Below are positions 24,254-34,034 of a stretch of DNA of 64,000 nucleotides, piece by piece. Source of the DNA: Plantactinospora sp. BC1 (GTDB lineage Bacteria; Actinomycetota; Actinomycetes; Mycobacteriales; Micromonosporaceae); NCBI RefSeq assembly GCF_003030345.1, contig NZ_CP028158.1, positions 682,001 through 746,000 on the forward strand, given 5' to 3'. Position 1 is the first letter of the stretch. Each line of letters starts with the position of its first letter. Under the pieces are notes generated by a model, which saw only the letters and a program-made list of their open reading frames with translations, was not told the origin of the DNA and made no database searches. The translations under genes and the position numbers were made by a program.

Positions 24254-24982
24254 TCAACGGGTAGCTCGGGCGGCGGCGGTGAGCGCGGCGGTGATCCGGG
24301 GCAGCGCGCTGCCGATCGGCTCCCTGACCACCTCGTCGGCCAGGCCGTCGTACGGGGTCGGGTCCCGGTTGACGATCACCAGCCGGGCACCGGCACCCAC
24401 GGCGAGCCGGCAGAGCGAGGCGGCCGGCTCGACCAGCAGCGACGAGCCGACCGCGAGCATCAACTGACTCGCCGCCGCGATCCGCTTCGCGTTGTCCAGG
24501 GTGTCCGGGTCGAGGTACTGCCCGAACAGCACGACGGCGAGTTGCAGGATCCCCCCGCACTCCCGGCACCCCGGATCCGGCTCGCCCGCCGCCACCCGGT
24601 CCAGGGTGGCCCGCGCCTCGGACCGCGCCCCGCAGCCGGTGCAGACCACCGAGCGCATGCTGCCGTGCAGCTCCAGTACCTTCCGGGCGGCGATCCCGGT
24701 CATCTGGTGCAGGCCGTCGACGTTCTGGGTCAGGATCCGCACCGCGATCCCGGCCCGGTCCAACTCCGCCAGCGCGTGGTGCGCGGCGTTCGGCTCGGCC
24801 CGCCACGCTGCGTGCCCGAGATAGGTACGCCAGAACCGGGCCCGCACCTGCGGGTCCGCCATGAAGCGGTCCCGGGTGAACGCGTCGGTGAGCTTCGGAT
24901 CCCGGGTCCAGACCCCGTCCGGTCCCCGGTAGTCGGGGACCCCGGAGTCGGTGGAGATGCCCGCCCCGGTGAGCACCGCCAC
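24254..24982 (-). CDS. Sirtuin-type NAD-dependent deacylase, N-terminus clipped
   Basis: A 242-residue Sir2-family protein that removes acyl groups from lysines using NAD+. It shows GAGISTDSGVPDYRGP, TQNVDGLHQMTG with the catalytic HGSM, and zinc ligands in CTGC and CRECGG. It starts abruptly at VAVLTGAGIST: family members usually have 10-20 residues before this strand, and no earlier in-frame start exists. Just upstream the DNA changes to the 3' end of an unrelated ligase gene on the other strand, so the 5' end was probably lost in a deletion. Activity may persist because the NAD-binding strand is intact. Confidence 0.85.
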   Translation of the reverse strand: MAVLTGAGISTDSGVPDYRGPDGVWTRDPKLTDAFTRDRFMADPQVRARFWRTYLGHAAWRAEPNAAHHALAELDRAGIAVRILTQNVDGLHQMTGIAARKVLELHGSMRSVVCTGCGARSEARATLDRVAAGEPDPGCRECGGILQLAVVLFGQYLDPDTLDNAKRIAAASQLMLAVGSSLLVEPAASLCRLAVGAGARLVIVNRDPTPYDGLADEVVREPIGSALPRITAALTAAARATR

Positions 24983-24984
24983 CG

Positions 24985-25182
24985 GTCGACACCGCCGCGG
25001 TCGAGGAGCTGCTCTGCCGGCTCGGTCAGCTCGCCGAGGACCTGCCGGAGGTGGCCGAACTCGATCTCAACCCGGTGCTGGTCGGCCCGGACGGGGTGGC
25101 GGTGGTCGACGCCAAGCTGCGGCTCGCGCCGGTCGGCGCGGAGCCGCACCGCACGCTGCGGCAGCTGCGGGCCGCGCGGTGA
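24985..25182 (+). pseudogene. 3' remnant of an ADP-forming acyl-CoA ligase (ATP-grasp)
   Basis: An open stretch of 65 codons plus stop with no start codon and an in-frame stop just upstream (24970-24972). Its translation, with AVEELLCRLGQLAEDLPEVA, ELDLNPVLVGPDG and VVDAKLRLAP, is the C-terminal end of the ATP-grasp domain of ADP-forming acetate-CoA ligase/protein acyltransferase fusions. The rest of that gene, well over 600 codons, is absent. It abuts the clipped 5' end of the sirtuin gene, marking a deletion junction. The metabolic link (protein acylation and deacylation) suggests the two genes were once neighbours. Confidence 0.8.
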
Positions 25183-25246
25183 GCCGGTGGTGGCGCGGCG
25201 GGCGCGAGCTGATCATCGCGCCTGCCGTGCGGCCCGGTGCCGGGGA

Positions 25247-26983
<1,737 letters not shown>

Positions 26984-27002
26984 GCGCTCGGCCGAGCCGG
27001 TC

Positions 27003-27056
27003 CGGTGTCGGGGTCAGTGCCGGTGCGGGGGTCAGTGCCGGCGTCGGGGTCAGTGC
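27003..27056. repeat. Three 18-base tandem repeats at the DevR-like gene stop
   Basis: An 18-base unit resembling CGGTGTCGGGGTCAGTGC is repeated at 27003, 27021 and 27039. The last copy contains the stop codon of the DevR-like gene (minus strand, 27050-27052). Because 18 is a multiple of three, every copy holds an in-frame TGA, giving a stack of stops. Confidence 0.85.
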
Positions 27057-27688
27057 CGCTCGCCGAGCAGTCGGGTGGCGAGCACCGCCGCCTGGGTGCG
27101 CCGTTCCAGGCCGAGCTTGGCCAGCAGGCTGGAGACGTAGTTCTTCACCGTCTTCTCGGCCAGGAACATCTTGCCGGCGATCTCCCGGTTGGTCAGCCCC
27201 TCCGCCACGTACTCCAGGATCCGGCGCTCCTGCTCGGTCAGCGACTGGAACTCCCGAGGCTGCTCGACGCCGGTGCGGATCCGGTCCAGCACCCGGGCGG
27301 TCACCGCCGGGTCCAGCAGCGACTGGCCGGCGGCCACCCGGCGGACCGCGTCGACCAGGTCGGTGCCGCGGATCTGCTTGAGGACGTACCCGGCGGCGCC
27401 GGCCATGATCGCCGCGAAGAGCGCCTCGTCGTCCTCGTACGAGGTCAGGATCAGCCCCTTGATCGCGGAGTCGACCGCCCGGACGTCCCGGCACACGTCG
27501 ATGCCGTTGCCGTCCGGCAGCCGGGCGTCCAGGATCGCCACGTCCGGGCGGAGCGCCGGGATCCGGCGCGCCGCCTCCTGCGCCGAGCCGGACTCGCCGA
27601 CCACCTCGATATCGCCGTCGCTCTGCAGCAGCCCGGCCAGGCCGCGCCGGACCACCTCGTGGTCGTCGAGCAGGAAGACCCTAATCAC
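27050..27688 (-). CDS. DevR/DosR-like response regulator (NarL family)
   Basis: A 212-residue regulator. The receiver domain has DDH (8-10), phospho-acceptor Asp54 (VAILDARLPDGNG), a Thr/Ser at LTSYEDDEA and Lys in GYVLKQIRG. The LuxR-type helix-turn-helix (about 148-205) shows LTEQERRILEYVAEGLTNREIA and EKTVKNYVSSLLAKLG, very close to mycobacterial DevR. It should bind promoters of the neighbouring Acg and DoxX genes once phosphorylated by the DevS-like kinase. GTG start, with GGAAGGAC before it. Divergent from the nitroreductase gene. Confidence 0.92.
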   Translation of the reverse strand: MIRVFLLDDHEVVRRGLAGLLQSDGDIEVVGESGSAQEAARRIPALRPDVAILDARLPDGNGIDVCRDVRAVDSAIKGLILTSYEDDEALFAAIMAGAAGYVLKQIRGTDLVDAVRRVAAGQSLLDPAVTARVLDRIRTGVEQPREFQSLTEQERRILEYVAEGLTNREIAGKMFLAEKTVKNYVSSLLAKLGLERRTQAAVLATRLLGERH

Positions 27689-27723
27689 CCGTCCTTCCTA
27701 TCCGGCCGACGCCCCGACCGGCA

Positions 27724-27793
27724 GGGCCGAAGGTCCCGAACGCCGGTCGCCGGGATCGGGGACTGGGTCCCGCCGGCACGGGACCTGCGGCCC
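27724..27793. promoter_or_regulatory. Cluster of DosR-box-like palindromes
   Basis: The mycobacterial DosR core is GGGACTWWAGTCCC, from established knowledge. Here GGGCCGAAGGTCCC (27724-27737, followed by GAA as in the consensus) matches 11 of 14 positions, GGGACTGGGTCCC (27759-27771) is a perfect GGGAC/GTCCC repeat one base shorter, and GGGACCTGCGGCCC (27780-27793) matches 10 of 14. They lie in the divergent space between the DevR-like and nitroreductase genes, so could serve both. Confidence 0.55.
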
Positions 27794-27856
27794 TGCCGGC
27801 GCGCCCCGGCGGCGGCGCACGGTGGTGGGGCAGGCAGCGAACGAGGAGGAAGTGCG

Positions 27857-28885
27857 ATGAGCCCCAACCGGAGCGACGCGACGACGCCCGCCGACGGAAC
27901 CGCCGTACCCGCCGACGAGGTCCGCGCCGCGTTCGGTGCGGCCGCCGGGTACGCGCTGCTGGCGCCCTCGGTCTTCAACACCCAGCCGTGGCGCTGGCGG
28001 GTCGGCCCCGGCGCCGTACTGACGCTGCGGGCGGACCGCTCCCGGCAGGTGCACAGCGTCGACGAGGCCCGACGGCTGCTGCTGGTCAGCTGCGGCGCGG
28101 CCCTGCACCACGCGCGGTTGGCGCTCGCCGTGGCCGGATACCGCACCGAGGTGGTGCGGTTCCCGGAGGCGGCCGACCCGGACGTGCTGGCCAGGATCAC
28201 GGTGACCGGACGACAGGAGCCGGATCCGGAGCAGTCGCGACTGCACGCGGCCGGGGAGCGGCGACGTACCGACCGGCGGGCCTTCGACGACCGCCGGGTC
28301 GCCGAGCCGACCCTGCGCCGGCTCCGCCAGGTCGTCGAGGCCGAGGGGGCGTACCTGCACCTGGTCCGCGAGGACCAGATGCCGATGCTGGCCGTCGCGA
28401 CCGCCAACGCCGCCGCCGTCGAGCTGGAGGACCCGGCGTACCGGGCCGAGTTGCGGCGCTGGACGAACCGCCCGGCCGGGAGCCGGGACGGGGTACCGGC
28501 CGCCTCGGCGGTCCGCCCGGGACCGCGCCGGGTGCCGATCCGCGAACACGCGTTCGGCGGCACACCCGGGCTGGAGACGGGCGACGGCATGGACCGGGGC
28601 GCCGCCTACGCGATCCTGTTCGGCAACGGCGACGCCCCGGCCGACCTGCTCGCCGGCGGCGAGGCGCTCTCCGCCCTGCTGCTGACCGCCGTGGCGGAGG
28701 GGCTGGCCACCGCACCGCTGAGCGATCCGATCGAACTGGAGTGGCCCCGCTGGCTGATGCGCAACCTGCTCGCCGCGATCGGTGAGCCGTACGTGGTGGT
28801 CCGGCTCGGCTTCGTCGCCGACCCGAGTCCGCTGCCGCCGGTGCTCCGGCGGGACCCGACCGACGTGATCGAGTACGCCGACTGA
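27857..28885 (+). CDS. Acg-family nitroreductase-like protein
   Basis: A 342-residue flavin nitroreductase-fold protein of the Acg type. The segment LLAPSVFNTQPWRWRV is the family hallmark, and the second half (YAILFGNGDAPADLLAGGEALSALLLTAVAEGLATAPLSDPIE) is the FMN-binding region. In mycobacteria, Acg proteins (Rv2032, Rv3131) are strongly induced by DosR in hypoxia and are thought to sequester flavin rather than reduce nitro compounds. GAGGAGGA precedes the ATG at 27857. DosR-like sites lie in its promoter region. Confidence 0.88.
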   Translation: MSPNRSDATTPADGTAVPADEVRAAFGAAAGYALLAPSVFNTQPWRWRVGPGAVLTLRADRSRQVHSVDEARRLLLVSCGAALHHARLALAVAGYRTEVVRFPEAADPDVLARITVTGRQEPDPEQSRLHAAGERRRTDRRAFDDRRVAEPTLRRLRQVVEAEGAYLHLVREDQMPMLAVATANAAAVELEDPAYRAELRRWTNRPAGSRDGVPAASAVRPGPRRVPIREHAFGGTPGLETGDGMDRGAAYAILFGNGDAPADLLAGGEALSALLLTAVAEGLATAPLSDPIELEWPRWLMRNLLAAIGEPYVVVRLGFVADPSPLPPVLRRDPTDVIEYAD

Positions 28886-29016
28886 GCCGAGCGGTCCCGG
28901 CACGGCGCCGAGTCCGGCCGCGCACCGTCGACGGCCGGGTCCGGTGCCGGACGGGTCCCACGCACGGCCGATCCGCCGCCCGTCGACCCGGGCGGGACGG
29001 GGCGAGGAGAAGCAGG

Positions 29017-30051
29017 ATGAGTCCGACGGGCTACACGCGGGAGGACCTGGAGCTGGCCGTTGTCGCCGCCGCCCGGGCGCCGGTGCCGGAGCAGAGCCAA
29101 CCGTGGCTGCGGCTGCACGGCGGCGCCATCGACGTGCTGGTCAGCCCGCCCCGGGCGAGTCCGGCCGGGGCGCACGCCGGGTGGTGGGCCGCCCGGATCG
29201 GCGGTGGTGCCGGGCTGTTCAACGTACGGCTGGCGCTGAGGCAGCTCGGGCGGCCCGCGCTGGTCCGGCTGCGTCCGTACCGCGACGAGCCGGACCTGCT
29301 GGCGCGGCTGCATCCCGGTCCGGCGCAGCCGCCCGGTCCCACCGAGCGGGAGTTGTTCGCGGCGTTGCCGCTGTGCCGGGTCGATGCCGGACCGGTCGTC
29401 CCGACGCCGGTACCGCCCGAGGTCCGGCGTCGGCTGATCGACGCCGCCCGGACCGAACACGGCTGGCTGGAGCTGATCGTCGGTCATGCCGCGGTGGCCG
29501 CCTTCAGCGAGATCGAGGCGAGCGCCGGGCGGGTGCTGGACCGGGCCCGGACGGACCCGGTCCGCTGGCGCACCGCCGCGCCGCCGTTCGACGGGTCGTT
29601 CCACCTGCCGTGTGACGTGCCGGCCGGTCGGGGCGACCGGGCCGGGACGGCCGACGAGCCGGCTCAGCGGTCGGATCAGGGAGCCGGTCAGGAGCCGGAC
29701 CAGGAGCCGGTGGTCGCCGTGCTGGGGAGCCCGGCGGACGGCCCCGGTGCGCAGTTGCGGGCCGGGCAGGCGTTGCAGCGCGTCCTGCTGACCGCCGCGG
29801 CGGCCGGGCTGACGACCTGCCTGCACAGCCAGGTGATGGCGGTGCCGGCGGCACGCGAGCAGCTCCGGCTGGCGCTCGGGCGGTTCGGCAGACCGCAGAT
29901 GGTGCTGCGGATCGGGCACCGACCGGCGCACCGGGGAACGCCGCCGGCGGTGGCGGACCCGAACCGGACGTCCCGGGAAGACGGGTCCAAGGTCCCGGCG
30001 GCGAGCGGCCCGTCGGCCCTGCCCCGCCCGGTGGTGCACGGCGTCGAATAG
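29017..30051 (+). CDS. Second, diverged Acg-like nitroreductase-fold protein
   Basis: A 344-residue protein related to its upstream neighbour but strongly diverged. The hallmark is reduced to ARAPVPEQSQPWLRLHGG, with the Asn of FNTQPW replaced. The flavin-site half has [20 protein letters not shown] and RLALGRFGRPQMVLRIGH. A low-complexity Asp/Glu/Gln insertion (about residues 205-235) separates the halves, and the C-terminus is a Pro/Ser-rich tail. Flavin binding may be lost. AGGAGAAGCAGG precedes the ATG. It lies 131 bases after the first copy. Confidence 0.8.
   Translation: MSPTGYTREDLELAVVAAARAPVPEQSQPWLRLHGGAIDVLVSPPRASPAGAHAGWWAARIGGGAGLFNVRLALRQLGRPALVRLRPYRDEPDLLARLHPGPAQPPGPTERELFAALPLCRVDAGPVVPTPVPPEVRRRLIDAARTEHGWLELIVGHAAVAAFSEIEASAGRVLDRARTDPVRWRTAAPPFDGSFHLPCDVPAGRGDRAGTADEPAQRSDQGAGQEPDQEPVVAVLGSPADGPGAQLRAGQALQRVLLTAAAAGLTTCLHSQVMAVPAAREQLRLALGRFGRPQMVLRIGHRPAHRGTPPAVADPNRTSREDGSKVPAASGPSALPRPVVHGVE
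29983..29996. promoter_or_regulatory. DosR-box-like site before the DoxX gene
   Basis: GGGTCCAAGGTCCC matches 11 of 14 positions of the mycobacterial DosR core and shares AAGGTCCCG with the site at 27724-27738. It lies inside the 3' end of the second Acg-like gene, about 104 bases before the DoxX start. Confidence 0.45.
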
Positions 30052-30099
30052 AGGTAGCCGCGAGGGACAGCGCGGACGACACGAGAGGACGTGACGACG

Positions 30100-30663
30100 A
30101 TGACGGCGACCAGCAACCAGCCCGTCGCCCGCCAGACCGCTGCGGCGGCCGACCCGGTGGGTGCGGAGACCGGCGCCCAGCGGGCCACCCGGTACGTTTT
30201 CGCCGGCATCCGGCTCGCGCTGGGCTGGACCTTCCTGTGGGCGTTCCTGGACAAGATGTTCGGCTTCGGCTTCGCGACCGAGAGCAAGGCCGCCTGGGTC
30301 AACGGTGGCAGCCCCACCAGGGGCTTCCTGGCGTTCGGCGCGGAGGGACCGTTCAAGGGGTTCTACCAGGGCATCGCCGGGGCGGCCTGGGCGGATGTGC
30401 TGTTCATGGTCGGCCTGCTCGCCATCGGCGTCGCCCTGCTGGCCGGGATCGGCCTCCGGGTCGCCGCGGTGGCCGGCGGCCTGCTGTACGTGCTGATGTG
30501 GACGGTCGTACTGCCTCCTGCGAACAACCCCTTCCTGGACGAGCACCTGGTCAACGCGGCGCTGCTGGCCGGTCTGGCCCTGGTCGGCGCCGGTGACACC
30601 TGGGGACTGGGCCGGGTCTGGGCGAGGCTGCCGATCGTGCGGCGGCAGCCCTGGCTCAGGTGA
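30100..30663 (+). CDS. DoxX-family membrane protein
   Basis: A 187-residue protein with four transmembrane helices (from about residues 35, 95, 120 and 150). RIALGWTFLWAFLDKMFGFGFA-like sequence opens the DoxX domain, and a long periplasmic loop (WVNGGSPTRGFLAFGAEGPF) follows helix 1, as in thiosulfate:quinone oxidoreductase DoxD-like proteins. ATG at 30100 is used: GAGAGG lies 11 bases before it, whereas it is only 2 bases before the GTG at 30091. Position behind two Acg-type genes suggests a redox role under low oxygen (inference). Confidence 0.85.
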   Translation: MTATSNQPVARQTAAAADPVGAETGAQRATRYVFAGIRLALGWTFLWAFLDKMFGFGFATESKAAWVNGGSPTRGFLAFGAEGPFKGFYQGIAGAAWADVLFMVGLLAIGVALLAGIGLRVAAVAGGLLYVLMWTVVLPPANNPFLDEHLVNAALLAGLALVGAGDTWGLGRVWARLPIVRRQPWLR

Positions 30664-30796
30664 CGCCGGTTTCCGCTGCGGCGGGCATCACCCCCGGGTG
30701 GTGCCCGCCGCGCCGTCGTCCGGGTGCGGCACTACGGTCTGATCTGTAGGGATACGCGCCGGTCCGCCCGGACCGCTCACCTTCTGGGGGAAGCTC

Positions 30797-31597
30797 ATGA
30801 CCGTGCAGATCGACCTGACCGGCCGGACCGCGCTGGTGACCGGATCGACCCAGGGCATCGGGGCGGCCATCGCGACCGGGCTGGCCAGGGCCGGTGCGCG
30901 GGTGGCCGTCAACGGTCGTACGCCGGAGAGCGTCGCGCGGGCCGCGACCGCGCTGCGGGCCGAGGTGCCGGACGCCGAGCTGGTCGAGGTCCCGGCCGAC
31001 GTGGCCACCGACGACGGTACGGCGCGGACCCTCGAACTCCTGCCCAGCGTCGACATCCTGGTCAACAGCCTGGGCATCTTCGCCGCCCGGCCGGCGCTGG
31101 AGATCGACGACCAGGAGTGGCGGCGCTACTTCGAGGTCAACGTGCTGGCGGCGGTCCGGCTGACCCGCAGCTACCTGCCCGGGATGATGGAACGCGGCTG
31201 GGGACGGGTGCAGTTCATCGCGAGCGACTCGGCGGTGGTCATCCCGACCGAGATGATCCATTACGGGGTCTCCAAGACGGCGCTGCTCGGCGTCTCCCGG
31301 GGCTTCGCCAAGGCCGCCGCCGGGACCGGGGTGACGGTCAACTCGGTGATCGCCGGACCGACCCACACCGGCGGGGTGGAGGACTTCGTCTACCAGCTTG
31401 TCGACCGGAGCGTGCCGTGGGAGCGGGCGCAGCGCGAGTTCATGCGACTGCACCGGCCGCAGTCCCTGCTGCAACGGCTGATCGAGCCCGTCGAGATCGC
31501 CAACATGGTCACCTACCTGGCCTCGCCGCTCGCCTCGGCGACCACCGGCGCGGCCGTCCGGGTCGACGGCGGGTACGTCGACGCCATCCTCCCCTAG
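30797..31597 (+). CDS. SDR-family oxidoreductase
   Basis: A 266-residue classical short-chain dehydrogenase. The cofactor motif is TGSTQGIG (about 16-23), then NSLGIF, a catalytic Ser in FIASDSAVV, and YGVSK containing catalytic Tyr and Lys. VAVNGR at the end of the second strand, with Arg, suggests NADPH. The PTHTGGVEDF segment after strand 6 forms the substrate loop. GGGGGAAG precedes the ATG. Substrate unknown. Confidence 0.9.
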   Translation: MTVQIDLTGRTALVTGSTQGIGAAIATGLARAGARVAVNGRTPESVARAATALRAEVPDAELVEVPADVATDDGTARTLELLPSVDILVNSLGIFAARPALEIDDQEWRRYFEVNVLAAVRLTRSYLPGMMERGWGRVQFIASDSAVVIPTEMIHYGVSKTALLGVSRGFAKAAAGTGVTVNSVIAGPTHTGGVEDFVYQLVDRSVPWERAQREFMRLHRPQSLLQRLIEPVEIANMVTYLASPLASATTGAAVRVDGGYVDAILP

Positions 31598-31671
31598 CCG
31601 GTGCACGGGGCCCCGGTAGCGCGCCCGTCGGCGCCGTCTCCGGCTCGTCCAGCCCGACAAGTCTTCTGTTC

Positions 31672-31700
31672 TTGACAAATTGAGTTGTCGGTGTGAGAGT
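31672..31700 (+). promoter_or_regulatory. Promoter with GACAA/TTGTC operator
   Basis: TTGACA (31672-31677) and GAGAGT (31695-31700) are 17 bases apart, the first a perfect -35. GACAA (31674-31678) and TTGTC (31685-31689) form an inverted repeat overlapping the -35 and spacer; another GACAA lies at 31656-31660. This looks like a repressor site for the DHFR-like gene at 31777. The regulator is not identified here. Confidence 0.55.
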
Positions 31701-31776
31701 TGCTGGCAGGCGCGGGAGAACGCGCCGACGACGACGGTCCGCCGCACAGCGGGGCCCGATGGAGAGGACACCGACG

Positions 31777-32388
31777 ATGCGGAAACTGGTGGTGAGCACC
31801 TTCCTGACCCTCGACGGGGTCATGCAGGCCCCGGGCGGCCCCGGCGAGGACGACGACAACGGCTTCGCCCACGGCGGCTGGATGGTCAACTACTGGGACG
31901 ACCAGGTGGCCGAGGCCATGACCGACCTGATGGACAAGCCGTTCGACCTCGTACTCGGGCGCAGGACCTACGACATCTTCGCCTCGTACTGGCCGCACGC
32001 CTCCGAGGAGGAGGGCGCCGGGCCACTCAACCGGGCCACCAAGTACGTCGCCTCCCGGGGCCGCCCCACGCTCGACTGGGACAGGTCCGTGCTGATCGAG
32101 GGTGACGCCGCCGAGGGCGTCGCGGCGCTCAAGCGGCAGGACGGACCCGAGTTGCAGGTGCACGGCAGTGCCAACCTCATCCAGACGCTGCTGCGGCACC
32201 GCCTGGTCGACGAGTTCCGGCTGCTGGTCTTCCCGGTCGTCCTCGGCTCGGGCAAGCGGCTCTTCGCCGACGGCACCGTCCCGGTCGGGTTGAAACTGGT
32301 GCGGAGCACGGTCTCGCCGAACGGGGTGATGATCGGCAGGTACGAGCCGGCCGGCGAGATCGTCGTCGGCTCGTTCGGGGCGGAGTGA
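31777..32388 (+). CDS. Dihydrofolate reductase/RibD C-terminal-like protein
   Basis: A 203-residue protein of the RibD_C family (YyaP/YjjI-like). MRKLVVSTFLTLDGVMQAPG starts the domain, LVLGRRTYDIFASYW forms the nucleotide-site region, and VHGSANLIQTLLRHRLVDEF with VFPVVLGSGKRLF completes it. These proteins bind NADPH but their substrates are mostly unknown; some reduce pterins. GGAGAGG precedes the ATG. A well-formed promoter with an inverted repeat lies upstream. The small monooxygenase gene follows after 52 bases and may be cotranscribed. Confidence 0.88.
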   Translation: MRKLVVSTFLTLDGVMQAPGGPGEDDDNGFAHGGWMVNYWDDQVAEAMTDLMDKPFDLVLGRRTYDIFASYWPHASEEEGAGPLNRATKYVASRGRPTLDWDRSVLIEGDAAEGVAALKRQDGPELQVHGSANLIQTLLRHRLVDEFRLLVFPVVLGSGKRLFADGTVPVGLKLVRSTVSPNGVMIGRYEPAGEIVVGSFGAE

Positions 32389-32440
32389 CCGGCCACACCA
32401 CCGGCCACACCGCTCGCCGGGGACGCGAAGGGAAGGTGCC

Positions 32441-32734
32441 ATGGCCGAACTGCTCGTGGTCGCACACTGGACGATCGCTGCGGGGGCGGAGGAGGAGGTC
32501 CGCGCGCTGTTGCCCGAGTTTATCGAGGCGAGTCGCGGCGAACCGGGCTGCCTCTCCTTCGTGGGCTACCAGCAGTTGGACGACGACCGGACCGTGGTGC
32601 TGCTCGAACGGTACGCCTCCCGCGAGGCGTTCGAGGCGCACCGCGACACGCCCCACTTCCAGCGGCTCGCCCTCGAACAGATCGTGCCGCGCCTTGCGCG
32701 CCGCGTCGTGCAGACGTACGACGTACCCGGGTAG
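32441..32734 (+). CDS. Antibiotic biosynthesis monooxygenase (ABM) family protein
   Basis: A 97-residue ferredoxin-like-fold protein that dimerises: VVAHWTIAAGAEEEVRALLPEFIEASR, GCLSFVGYQQLDDDRTVVLLERYAS and FEAHRDTPHFQRL are the standard ABM segments. Family members act as cofactor-independent quinol monooxygenases or haem-degrading enzymes, and sequence alone does not tell which. Length is normal. AAGGTGCC precedes the ATG. Confidence 0.85.
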   Translation: MAELLVVAHWTIAAGAEEEVRALLPEFIEASRGEPGCLSFVGYQQLDDDRTVVLLERYASREAFEAHRDTPHFQRLALEQIVPRLARRVVQTYDVPG

Positions 32735-32809
32735 CGCCGAAGGGTCGGGCCCGCCGCCCGGCCGCTGGTAGACAGGGGTTCGACCGGCCGGCGGACCGGA
32801 GGAGGCAGG

Positions 32810-33988
32810 GTGCGGATCGAGGTTGCCCAGCGGCGGGCCAGGATCGGCCGGCGACACCGGCTCGCGGCCGAGGCCCGCGCCGACGACCCGGTCGAGGTCG
32901 CCCGGGACATGGTGGCGCTGCACGCCTCCGACCCGCCCACCGTCTATCTGGCCCTCTTCGCCCGGCTGGCCGGCGCCGCCGCCGACGTGCGGACCGTCGA
33001 CCGGGCGCTGTACGAGGACCGGACCCTGATCCGGATGCTCGCGATGCGCCGGACCATGTTCGTGACCCCCGTCGAGTCCGTACCGGTGCTGCACGAGGCG
33101 GCGGCCCGGACCGTCGCCGGCCGGGAACGGCGCAAGCTCCTCGGCTTCCTCGCCGAGGCGGGCGTGGCCGACGACGTCGAACGCTGGCTCGCCGAGGTCG
33201 AGGCGGTGGCGCTCGCGGCGATCGAGGCGCGCGGCGAGCTGACCTCGGCGGAACTCGCCGAGCAGGACGAGCGGCTGCGCCAGCCCCTGGTGCTGGCCCG
33301 GGGCAAGTCCTACGAAGGCCGGCAGCGGGTGGTCGCCCGGCTGCTCCTGCTGCTCGCCGCGGAGGGGCGGATCGTCCGGGGACGGCCACGCAGCACCTGG
33401 CGGTACAGCCCGTACCGGTGGTCGCTGGCGCAGCGCTGGTATCCGGTGGCTCCCGAGCCGTGGACGGCACAGGACGCCGAGGTCGAGTTGGCCCGCCGCT
33501 GGCTCGCCGCGTACGGGCCGGCGCCGGTCGAGGACCTGCGCTGGTGGACCGGGTGGACGGTCACCCAGACGCGTCGGGCGCTCGCCGGGGTCCGGCCGGT
33601 GGAGGTGGAGTTGGACGGCGGCACCGGGCTGCTGCTCCCCGACGACCTCGAACCGGTACCTCCGGTCGAGCCCTGGGCGGCGCTGCTGCCCGGCCTGGAC
33701 CCGACCCCGATGGGCTGGTCCCGCCGGGAGTGGTTCCTCGGTGGGCACGGCCCCCGGCTCTTCGACCGGAACGGCAACATCGGCCCGACCGTGTGGTGGG
33801 ACGGCCGGATCGTCGGCGGCTGGGCGCAGCGCAGGGACGGCGAGATCGTCCACCGGCTGCTTGAGGACGTCGGCGCCGAGGCGGCCCGCGCGGTGCTGGC
33901 GGCGGTGGCGGAGCTGGCCGGACGGCTCGGCGAGGCGCGGATCACGCCGCAGTTCCGTACCCCGCTGGAGCGGGAACTCGCCGGCTGA
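32810..33988 (+). CDS. Winged helix DNA-binding protein (AlkZ/HTH_42 family)
   Basis: A 392-residue member of the HTH_42 winged-helix family that includes the AlkZ/YcaQ DNA glycosylases. Repeated winged-helix units are suggested by VARDMVALHASDPPTVYLAL, RTLIRMLAMRRTMFVTP, ELTSAELAEQ and WRYSPYRWSLAQRW; the C-terminal part holds LLPGLDPTPMGW and NIGPTVWWDGRIVGGWAQ, both typical. The catalytic Gln motif of YcaQ cannot be assigned with certainty, so it may be a non-catalytic paralogue. GGAGGAGGCAGG precedes the GTG start. Confidence 0.85.
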   Translation: MRIEVAQRRARIGRRHRLAAEARADDPVEVARDMVALHASDPPTVYLALFARLAGAAADVRTVDRALYEDRTLIRMLAMRRTMFVTPVESVPVLHEAAARTVAGRERRKLLGFLAEAGVADDVERWLAEVEAVALAAIEARGELTSAELAEQDERLRQPLVLARGKSYEGRQRVVARLLLLLAAEGRIVRGRPRSTWRYSPYRWSLAQRWYPVAPEPWTAQDAEVELARRWLAAYGPAPVEDLRWWTGWTVTQTRRALAGVRPVEVELDGGTGLLLPDDLEPVPPVEPWAALLPGLDPTPMGWSRREWFLGGHGPRLFDRNGNIGPTVWWDGRIVGGWAQRRDGEIVHRLLEDVGAEAARAVLAAVAELAGRLGEARITPQFRTPLERELAG

Positions 33989-34012
33989 CCGGCCGGACCG
34001 CGACTCGGCCGG
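33989..34012. terminator. Possible hairpin between convergent genes
   Basis: CCGGCCG (33989-33995) pairs with CGGCCGG (34006-34012) across a 10-base loop, between genes ending at 33988 and 34035. In sequence of this GC content such short stems are frequent, so support is modest. Confidence 0.3.
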
Positions 34013-34034
34013 CCCGACGGCACCGGCCCCGGGC

